35,313 bases of DNA, taken from the NCBI GenBank assembly GCA_025800205.1, contig JAOXSD010000037.1, forward strand, positions 1 through 35,313, read 5' to 3'. Shown in pieces: positions 6,828 to 12,227 of this stretch (position 1 is the first letter of the stretch; each line of letters begins with the position of its first letter). The position numbers and the translations under genes are program-made. Source of the DNA: Silicimonas sp. (GTDB lineage Bacteria > Pseudomonadota > Alphaproteobacteria > Rhodobacterales > Rhodobacteraceae). The notes beneath the pieces were generated by a model. It saw only the letters and a list, made by a program, of their open reading frames with translations. It did no database searches and was not told the DNA's origin.

Positions 6828-7186
6828 TCGACGCAGACCGTTTGCGGGAACCCGCTGGGGGACAGCACCTGGTGGCAGCCGTAGAGCGGCTCGAACGGGC
6901 TGCAGGTGCGGGAGCGGGCGAGACAGAAGCCTTCGCAATCGGTTTCGCGGCTGCATTGTGTGTTGGCGTCGGACAGCGCGCGGATGCAGGTGAAGACGAT
7001 GCCGTTGGGTTTGCGCCCCCAGCGGCCGCCGCTCGCTTCGCAGGCTTCCCGTTGGTTGGCCATGATGTCGGGGATCGGCGCATCGGCGCGCGCGCTGTCG
7101 CCTGCCGTATCTGAGGCCACCTCGTCGCAGGCGGCCAGCAGCCCGCCCAGCAGCGCGGCCGCAATCATGCGACAGATCGCAGACAT
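6824..7186 (-). CDS. Cysteine-rich putative lipoprotein
   Basis: A 120-aa protein that I do not recognise beyond its topology. The first 20 residues form a lipoprotein signal ending in the lipobox LAAC (Cys20). The mature part has eight cysteines in a compact arrangement (CEASGG, TCIRA, QCSRETDCEGFCLARSRTCSP, GCHQ, VCVE), suggesting a small disulfide-stabilised periplasmic domain. It is the first gene of a three-gene operon, with a good promoter at 7216-7244 and GGGGAGAC as ribosome-binding site before the ATG at 7186. Confidence 0.75.
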   Translation of the reverse strand: MSAICRMIAAALLGGLLAACDEVASDTAGDSARADAPIPDIMANQREACEASGGRWGRKPNGIVFTCIRALSDANTQCSRETDCEGFCLARSRTCSPFEPLYGCHQVLSPSGFPQTVCVE

Positions 7187-7215
7187 TCTTGTCTCCCCGG
7201 TCTTCCCTCGGAGCG

Positions 7216-7244
7216 ATCCTAGGGAGCGGTCCCGGTCCGGGCAA
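7216..7244 (-). promoter_or_regulatory. Promoter of the lipoprotein-lipocalin operon
   Basis: On the minus strand a -35 TTGCCC (7239-7244), a 17-base spacer and a -10 TAGGAT (7216-7221) precede the lipoprotein gene. The predicted start near 7209 gives a leader of about 23 bases. Confidence 0.5.
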
Positions 7245-7268
7245 GCCTGCCGCCCGGGCGGGGGTGAA

Positions 7269-7277
7269 TTATCCACA
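7269..7277 (+). promoter_or_regulatory. Consensus DnaA box
   Basis: TTATCCACA matches the strongest DnaA box exactly. It lies between the lipoprotein operon and the LexA-controlled ImuA-like gene. A single copy may be chance in a window of this size; it could also link the region to replication stress. Confidence 0.3.
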
Positions 7278-7301
7278 GGTTTCGCAGGATGCGGGGCGGA
7301 C

Positions 7302-7329
7302 TTGAGAACAAATGCGGAACATATATACT
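7302..7329 (+). promoter_or_regulatory. LexA-controlled SOS promoter
   Basis: A GAAC-N7-GAAC direct repeat at 7306-7320 matches the alphaproteobacterial LexA (SOS) box. It overlaps a promoter with -35 TTGAGA (7302-7307), a 16-base spacer and -10 TATACT (7324-7329), so bound LexA would block RNA polymerase. The transcript is predicted to begin at about 7336, essentially at the ATG at 7337. Confidence 0.75.
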
Positions 7330-7336
7330 GTCTGAC

Positions 7337-7957
7337 ATGCCTCAGCCCGCCACCCTCCCCGCCCTTCTGACCCGGAGCAGCCATCGCCGCCCGGACCTGC
7401 CCGGGGTGCGGTTCTGCGGTGATCTGAGCCTGGAGCCGGGGCGGGTGCATGAGATCTGCGGCACCGCGCGGCGGCAGCTGGCGCTGATGGTGGCGGGGGC
7501 GCTGAAGGGGCCGGTTCTGTGGATCCGGCCCGGCTGGAGCCCGGTGGGGCTGAACCCCGAGGGCATGCGCGCGCTGACGGAGCCGGGGCGGTTTCTGTTT
7601 GCCGCGCCGAGCCGGGCGGAGGATCTGCTCTGGGCGATGGAGGAAAGCCTGCGCGCCGGGCTGATCCCGCTGGTGGTGGCCGATCTGCCCGGCCCGCCGG
7701 GGCTGACCGCGGTGCGGCGGCTGCATCTGGCCGCCGAGACCGGGGCGGCGGAAGGCGCCTGCGTGCCATTGGGGCTGCTTTTGACCCCCGGTGCGGGGGG
7801 CGCGCCCGGGGTCGAGACCCGCTGGAGCCTGGAGCCCCGGCACGCGGCGGGCGATCAGGAGGTCTGGGCGCTGGCCCGGCGGCGCGCCCGGATGGCGCCC
7901 GAGAAGGTCTGGCGACTGGAGGGCGGGGCTGCGGGGCTGCGTCTGTCGTCGGGATAG
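7337..7957 (+). CDS. ImuA-like RecA-fold protein, SOS-inducible
   Basis: A 206-aa relative of ImuA, the RecA-like accessory factor of the ImuA-ImuB-DnaE2 mutasome. Similarity is visible in the VHEICGTARRQLALMVAG start, the GPVLWIRPGW strand, the FLFAAPSRAEDLLWAMEESLRAG segment and the LTAVRRLHLAAETG helix. No imuB or dnaE2 follows; the next gene is a short-chain dehydrogenase. The ATG at 7337 is preferred over 7289 because the earlier start lies upstream of the LexA box and promoter. With this promoter the mRNA would be leaderless. The LexA box supports an SOS role; the molecular role of an orphan copy is unknown. Confidence 0.78.
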   Translation: MPQPATLPALLTRSSHRRPDLPGVRFCGDLSLEPGRVHEICGTARRQLALMVAGALKGPVLWIRPGWSPVGLNPEGMRALTEPGRFLFAAPSRAEDLLWAMEESLRAGLIPLVVADLPGPPGLTAVRRLHLAAETGAAEGACVPLGLLLTPGAGGAPGVETRWSLEPRHAAGDQEVWALARRRARMAPEKVWRLEGGAAGLRLSSG

Positions 7958-8023
7958 GTCCGGCGTTTACAGCGGCATCTGAACGCGTTAGCCGGATCGG
8001 ACAGCAATCACGGAGCGGGGCCC

Positions 8024-8713
8024 ATGAGCAAGACCATCATCGTCACCGGCGCAACAAGCGGCCTTGGGCTGGCGCTGATCGGCGCGCTGAAAGCGGCCGG
8101 TTATGCCCCCATCCTGACCGGCCGGTCAGCCGAAAAGGTGCGCGCGCTGAGTGCGGAGATGGGAGTGCCCGGGGTCACGCTGGACGTGTCGGACCCGGGC
8201 GCGATCCAGAGGGTCGTTCCGGAGATCCTCGCCGCCCATGGGCCGGTTCACGGGCTGATCAACAATGCCGGCATCTGGCTGGAGGGGGATTTCGAGACCC
8301 ACCGGCCCGAGGAGATCCGGTCGGTGATCGACACCAACACCACCGGCACGATCCTGATGACCCATGCGCTTTTGCCCGGGATGCTGGCGCGCGGCACAGG
8401 CGTGGTGGTGAACACGGTGTCGACCGGGGCGCTTTATTGCCGCAAGCTGATCAGCGTTTACGCGGCCAGCAAATGGGCCATTCGCGGTTTCACCGGCTGT
8501 CTGGAGGTCGAATGTGCCCCCAAGGGCGTGCGGGTGATGGGGTTCTATCCGGGCAAGATCGACACGCAGATGTATGAAAGCGCCGGGATCGAGCGGGATC
8601 TGGAGGTGGCCATGTCGCCCGAAGAAGCGGCGAAGATGGTGGTGTTCATGATCGACCAGAAAGACATGGTCTGGTCCCAGGTCAGCGGACGGTCGATCCG
8701 GGATTATCAATAG
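8024..8713 (+). CDS. Short-chain dehydrogenase/reductase
   Basis: Cytosolic NAD(P)-dependent oxidoreductase of the classical SDR family, 229 aa. Motifs in order: cofactor loop TGATSGLG (residues 8-15), the NNAG strand (80-83), catalytic Asn105, Ser133, and Tyr146 with Lys150 (YAASK). The PGKIDTQMY segment follows, as usual for SDRs. Substrate cannot be deduced. The GGAGCGGGG before the ATG at 8024 is a plausible ribosome-binding site. It lies 66 bases after the ImuA-like gene on the same strand, so cotranscription is possible but not shown. Confidence 0.9.
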   Translation: MSKTIIVTGATSGLGLALIGALKAAGYAPILTGRSAEKVRALSAEMGVPGVTLDVSDPGAIQRVVPEILAAHGPVHGLINNAGIWLEGDFETHRPEEIRSVIDTNTTGTILMTHALLPGMLARGTGVVVNTVSTGALYCRKLISVYAASKWAIRGFTGCLEVECAPKGVRVMGFYPGKIDTQMYESAGIERDLEVAMSPEEAAKMVVFMIDQKDMVWSQVSGRSIRDYQ

Positions 8714-8746
8714 GCCGGGGCGCGGACCGCCCCGACCCGTTTGCGC

Positions 8747-9418
8747 TTATTCGGCGGCTTTGGCGGCCGCCACCAGGGCTTTCCAGCCGGCGGTGAAGCC
8801 GGTGAGCGAGGCCTGCAGTGCAACCTTCTGATCCGGGGCGGCGGCGGGCACGATGGTGACCCTGGCGGTGTTGCCCGCGCGGAACTGGCCGACCTCGGCT
8901 TCGGTGAAGCCGAGCCGCGAGAAGCAGCCGATGGTCTGGCAGAAGGAGAAGGGATAGACCCGGCCCTTGCCGCCATCCACCGCGAGCCGCAGGTTGGCGG
9001 TCAGCAGGGTTTCCAGCGGCGTGACAATGGTGGCGCCAGCCACGATCTGATCATTGCCGGGCACGGTGAAGAAGTTGATTTCGGCCACCGCATTGCCACC
9101 GTCATCCACCAGAAGCTGGTAGAGTTGGCAGGGATCCTTGCCATCTTCGGTACGAATGCAGCGCATTTCCCAATCGCCATGCTCGCCCTGGATATAGGTC
9201 TGGCCGACTTTCTGCTCTTCGCCTTCCGCCACCCCGGCGGAGAGATCGGTGCCCGGGATCGTTCCGGTGGGGCTGGGCGATTCGGAGGCGTCGACAGCGG
9301 CTTCGGCGGGGGCTTCGGCGGGAGCCTCTTCGGCGGTGTCCGCGGATTGGGCGAAACCGGTCAGGGGCAGCAGAGCCAGAAGCGACGCGGCAAGGATGGG
9401 TTTGACAGTGAACTGCAT
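8747..9418 (-). CDS. Invasion-associated locus B (IalB) family protein
   Basis: Exported protein of 223 aa in the IalB family, periplasmic proteins widespread in alphaproteobacteria and first linked to erythrocyte invasion in Bartonella; its role in free-living relatives is unknown. A Sec signal peptide (about residues 1-23, ending near GFAQSA) is followed by a Pro/Ala/Glu-rich linker to about residue 50. The IalB core then shows the characteristic GDWEMRC, DPCQLYQLL, and FCQTIGCFSRLGF segments with four cysteines likely forming disulfides. The gene is preceded by a weak promoter-like CTGACA (complement of 9471-9476) and a TAGAGG about 17 bases on. Confidence 0.87.
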   Translation of the reverse strand: MQFTVKPILAASLLALLPLTGFAQSADTAEEAPAEAPAEAAVDASESPSPTGTIPGTDLSAGVAEGEEQKVGQTYIQGEHGDWEMRCIRTEDGKDPCQLYQLLVDDGGNAVAEINFFTVPGNDQIVAGATIVTPLETLLTANLRLAVDGGKGRVYPFSFCQTIGCFSRLGFTEAEVGQFRAGNTARVTIVPAAAPDQKVALQASLTGFTAGWKALVAAAKAAE

Positions 9419-9553
9419 GAGGTCCTCGGTTCAGACGATGTTACGGCCCTCTAGCATGGGACCCGGGGCTTGTCAGGTGGGGAGTACCGGGCGGGCGAAG
9501 CCTTGCTCAGCCCGGGGAAAGCGCCGCCAAACCGAAGAATAAAGCCCCAAGAC

Positions 9554-9617
9554 AAAGAAAAGGGCCCATCCAGGCCCTTTCCAAGTCTCTCCCTGCCGGA
9601 CTGGCCGACTTGTTTTG
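9554..9617 (-). ncRNA. Candidate leftward small RNA 2
   Basis: A transcript of about 64 bases is predicted between a strong promoter (9623-9651) and a Rho-independent terminator (9559-9580 hairpin with trailing T-rich tract). The 5' part folds by CAAGTC pairing with GACTTG (plus-strand 9607-9612 and 9582-9587) around an inner GCC/GGC hairpin and a purine-rich AGGGAGA bulge. No ORF with a start codon fits inside. The pieces are directly visible; expression is inferred. It might instead be a short attenuated leader of ialB. Confidence 0.45.
9559..9580 (-). terminator. Rho-independent terminator, leftward
   Basis: An 8-bp stem AAAGGGCC/GGCCCTTT with a 6-base loop. On the minus strand it runs into TCTTT, continuing the T-tract of the stem. 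Confidence 0.6.
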
Positions 9618-9622
9618 CCGGA

Positions 9623-9651
9623 ACGTTATGCCGGGAAACGTGACACGTCAA
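9623..9651 (-). promoter_or_regulatory. Promoter of candidate small RNA 2
   Basis: On the minus strand: -35 TTGACG (9646-9651), exactly 17 bases, then -10 TAACGT (9623-9628). The predicted start is near 9617. Confidence 0.5.
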
Positions 9652-9693
9652 CAGTCTTGCGCTCACATTTTTTCCGCCCCCCGGGCGCGGGGC

Positions 9694-9720
9694 AAAAAAA
9701 GCCGCGCCCAAGGGCGCGGC
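9694..9720 (-). terminator. Rho-independent terminator, leftward
   Basis: A perfect stem GCCGCGCCC/GGGCGCGGC (9701-9720) followed on the minus strand by seven Ts (9694-9700). No annotated leftward gene lies upstream of it, which is why a small RNA is proposed. Confidence 0.7.
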
Positions 9721-9780
9721 CAGTCAACAGGGAGGAAATGTTCAGCCATCCCACCATCAGGGCGCTGAACGATCTTGAAA
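9694..9780 (-). ncRNA. Candidate leftward small RNA 1 with anti-Shine-Dalgarno stretch
   Basis: Reading leftward: a 5' hairpin with a perfect GTTCAGC/GCTGAAC stem (9740-9770), an unpaired ATTTCCTCCCTG stretch (about 9728-9739), then a 9-bp GC-rich terminator stem and seven Ts. An exposed CCUCC between a 5' hairpin and a terminator is the layout of trans-acting alphaproteobacterial sRNAs that mask ribosome-binding sites (MmgR and the Rhodobacter CcsR group are the comparisons I recall). The 5' end is uncertain: a TTGTTA/CAAGAT pair at 9772-9801 is only a fair promoter. Confidence 0.5.
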
Positions 9781-9806
9781 CTGGCATAGAATGGTTAACA
9801 AGCTAT

Positions 9807-9819
9807 GTTCGGACCGAAC
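9807..9819. promoter_or_regulatory. Dyad GTTCGG-A-CCGAAC before the DUF853 gene
   Basis: A perfect 13-bp odd dyad 24 bases upstream of the preferred GTG start. It may be an operator or a small leader hairpin. Confidence 0.25.
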
Positions 9820-9842
9820 CAAAAATTCAGAGGGCTTCGACA

Positions 9843-11384
9843 GTGGCGGAAACGATCTTTGTGGGCGGCGGCGGCGAGGGATACGGCGCAGCACAAACCC
9901 TGCTTTTGAAATATGCCAACCGCCACGGATTGATTGCGGGCGCCACCGGCACCGGCAAGACGGTGACCTTGCAGATCCTCGCCGAGGGCTTTGCCAGCGC
10001 AGGCGTGCCGGTCTTCCTGTCGGATGTGAAGGGCGATCTGTCGGGGCTGGCGAAATCGGGCAGCGAAAGGTTCAAACTGCACGCGGCCTTCACGAAACGC
10101 GCAGGCACGATCGGGTTCGACGATTATGCCTATGAGGGATTTCCGGTCACCTTCTGGGATCTTTTCGGCGAACAGGGTCACCCGGTGCGCACCACGATTT
10201 CCGAGATGGGGCCGCTGCTGCTGGCCCGCTTGCTGGAGTTGACCGAGGCGCAGGAGGGTGTGCTGAACATCGCTTTCCGGGTCGCCGACGAAGAAGGCCT
10301 GCCTCTGCTCGACCTGAAGGATCTGCAATCCATGCTGGTCTGGCTGGGGGAAAATCGCGGCACCGTGTCCCTGCGCTATGGCAATATTTCGACCGCATCG
10401 GTGGGCGCGATCCAGCGGCAGTTGCTGGTGCTGGAAAACCAGGGTGCCACGCAGTTCTTCGGCGAGCCTGCGCTGGAGCTGTCGGATATCATGCGCACCG
10501 AAACCGATGGGCGCGGACGGATCAACATTCTGGCCGCCGACAAGCTGATGGCGGCGCCCCGGCTTTATGCGACCTCGCTTCTGTGGTTGCTGTCGGAACT
10601 CTTCGAGGAACTTCCCGAGGTCGGCGATCCGGACAAGCCGAAACTGGTGTTCTTCTTTGACGAGGCGCATCTTCTCTTCGATGACGCGCCCAAGGCGCTG
10701 ATTGACAAGGTGGAACAGGTGGCCCGCCTGATCCGCTCGAAGGGCGTGGGCGTTTACTTCGTGACGCAAAATCCGGCGGATGTCCCGGAGGATATTCTGG
10801 GGCAATTGGGCAACCGGGTGCAGCACGCTTTGCGCGCCTTCACACCGAAGGATCAGAAGGGCCTCAAAGCGGCGGCGGAAACCTATCGCACCAATCCACG
10901 CTTTTCGACCGAGGATGCGATCAAGGAGGTGGGCGTGGGCGAGGCCGTCACCTCGATGCTGGAGGCCAAGGGGGCGCCGGGCGTGGTCGAGCGCACGCTG
11001 ATCCGCCCGCCCGCGTCGCAACTGGGGCCGATCACCAAGGGCGAACGCGCCGATGTGATTGCGGGCTCTCCAATCGCGGGGAAATACGAGACGCTGAAAG
11101 ACCGCGAAAGCGCCTATGAGGTGCTGACGAAGCGGGCGGAGGCCGCCGCCAAGGAGGCCGAGGAAGCAGAGCGGCGCGAGGAAGAGGCGGAAGAGGCCGA
11201 GCGCGAGTTCCGCCGCGCGCGGCGCTATGACGGGCGCGATGTGGGGCGGTCGACCTCGCGGCGGTCGTCGAAGTCGCCCTCGCTGGGGGATCAGTTTGCC
11301 AAGATGGTGGTGAAGGAATTGACCGGCACCACGGGTCGGCGGCTGGTGCGCGGCATCCTCGGCGGGCTTTTCAAGGGGCGGTGA
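9843..11384 (+). CDS. DUF853 HerA-like P-loop ATPase
   Basis: A 513-aa protein of the HerA/FtsK-like ATPase superfamily (DUF853, often called helicase HerA-like). The Walker A motif GATGTGKT is at residues 33-40, and the Walker B strand leads into DEAH at 273-276 (VFFFDEAH). The [35 protein letters not shown] segment carries the sensor and arginine-finger region. The C-terminal 90 residues are a Glu/Ala/Arg-rich probable coiled coil. GTG 9843 is chosen because AGAGGG lies 8 bases upstream, the family N-terminus ([10 protein letters not shown]) begins there, and the 105 bases before it use rare AT-rich codons. The alternative ATG 9738 has a GGAGG that is explained by the opposite-strand small RNA candidate. 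Physiological role is unproven. Confidence 0.9.
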   Translation: MAETIFVGGGGEGYGAAQTLLLKYANRHGLIAGATGTGKTVTLQILAEGFASAGVPVFLSDVKGDLSGLAKSGSERFKLHAAFTKRAGTIGFDDYAYEGFPVTFWDLFGEQGHPVRTTISEMGPLLLARLLELTEAQEGVLNIAFRVADEEGLPLLDLKDLQSMLVWLGENRGTVSLRYGNISTASVGAIQRQLLVLENQGATQFFGEPALELSDIMRTETDGRGRINILAADKLMAAPRLYATSLLWLLSELFEELPEVGDPDKPKLVFFFDEAHLLFDDAPKALIDKVEQVARLIRSKGVGVYFVTQNPADVPEDILGQLGNRVQHALRAFTPKDQKGLKAAAETYRTNPRFSTEDAIKEVGVGEAVTSMLEAKGAPGVVERTLIRPPASQLGPITKGERADVIAGSPIAGKYETLKDRESAYEVLTKRAEAAAKEAEEAERREEEAEEAEREFRRARRYDGRDVGRSTSRRSSKSPSLGDQFAKMVVKELTGTTGRRLVRGILGGLFKGR

Positions 11385-11389
11385 GCCTT

Positions 11390-11447
11390 GGGGGCTCTGC
11401 CCCCCGCGCTGACGCGCTCCCCCCGCGATATTTGTGACAGGAAGAAG
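11390..11447. repeat. Dispersed Rhodobacterales-type intergenic repeat
   Basis: Consists of GGGGG-CTCTG-CCCCC (11390-11404), a GCGCTGACGCGC dyad, a C-run, GATATTT and a GACAGGAAGAAGG tail. From memory, variants of this string occur between many genes of this group. The GC stem could act as a terminator for the ATPase gene. Confidence 0.5.
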
Positions 11448-11512
11448 GTGCGACACGTCTTTGTGAAGGGCCGGCGCTCGACACCGGGTTGGGAACGCCT
11501 AGGGTGAAGGTC

Positions 11513-12148
11513 ATGATTTTTCGCGTTTTTCTTCTGCTGATGGCCCTGGCCACGAGTGCTACCGCTGAGCCTGTCGCCTTTGACAAAAGCTGGCGGGAAC
11601 AGGGGTTTTTGCGGCTTTTCACCAATGACTACGCCTTGCGGGGCGGCCGGGTGGGTGTGGTGTCGGACGGCACCGTTTCGCTGATCTGGCGGCCTGTCGA
11701 GGGGGCGTTGCGCGGGGCAACCCGCGCATCCTGGCGCTGGCAGGTGGCGGAGGGCGTGGTGCCCACCGACCTTTCGGCCAAGGGCGGGGATGACCGGAAC
11801 CTCGCGCTCTATTTCGTCTTCGTGGACGAGGCGACGGCGAAGAGCCTCACCCGCAACAATGCGCGCCGAGTGTTGCGCAATCCATCGACCCGGGCGCTGG
11901 TCTACACCTGGGGCGGCGACCATGAGATCGGCGCGGTGCTCAAAAGCCCCTACCACCCTGCCCTGCGGCTGAAGATCCTGCGCAATGCCCCCACCGGCAG
12001 TTTCAGCGAGACCGTCGATCTGGCCTCCGATCATCGTCGCATCTTTGGCACCGCCCCCGGCGTGCTGGTCGGGCTGGCGCTGTCGGCGGACAGCGATGAC
12101 ACCGATGGTCTGATCCGGGCTTCGGTTGCAGATCTCACCCTCGAGTGA
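11513..12148 (+). CDS. DUF3047 family exported protein
   Basis: A protein of 211 aa whose first 18 or so residues form a Sec signal peptide (hydrophobic FRVFLLLMALA, cleavage near ATAEP). The mature part resembles DUF3047 proteins: the LIWRPVEGALRGATRASWRWQV segment, GGDDRNLALYFVF, and the closing LALSADSDDTDGLIRASVADL strand typical of this beta-rich family. Function is unknown; location is probably periplasmic. Start choice is ATG 11513 with AGGG 8 bases upstream; GTG 11504 and TTG 11489 are in-frame alternatives. It precedes polA by 79 bases on the same strand. Confidence 0.75.
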   Translation: MIFRVFLLLMALATSATAEPVAFDKSWREQGFLRLFTNDYALRGGRVGVVSDGTVSLIWRPVEGALRGATRASWRWQVAEGVVPTDLSAKGGDDRNLALYFVFVDEATAKSLTRNNARRVLRNPSTRALVYTWGGDHEIGAVLKSPYHPALRLKILRNAPTGSFSETVDLASDHRRIFGTAPGVLVGLALSADSDDTDGLIRASVADLTLE

Positions 12149-12227
12149 TCGCAAGAAAGCCGCCCCTGCCCCTCGACGCCTGCGAGCGGGCGTGGCATCA
12201 CCACGGGGCTCAACAGGGGGACATTGG

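Noticed and set aside
7289-7336. Earlier ATG for the ImuA-like gene
   Set aside because: It lies upstream of the LexA box and promoter, and the extra residues do not match the family.
9738-9842. Upstream ATG extension of the DUF853 gene with a GGAGG site
   Set aside because: The 35 codons include ATA, TTA, TAT, CCA and AAA, unlike the gene itself; the spacing GGAGG-AA-ATG is too short; and the GGAGG is explained by the opposite-strand RNA candidate.
9795-11456. 553-codon minus-strand frame opposite the DUF853 ATPase
   Set aside because: Mirror of the Walker-motif-containing sense gene and rich in His/Arg/Gln; no independent support.
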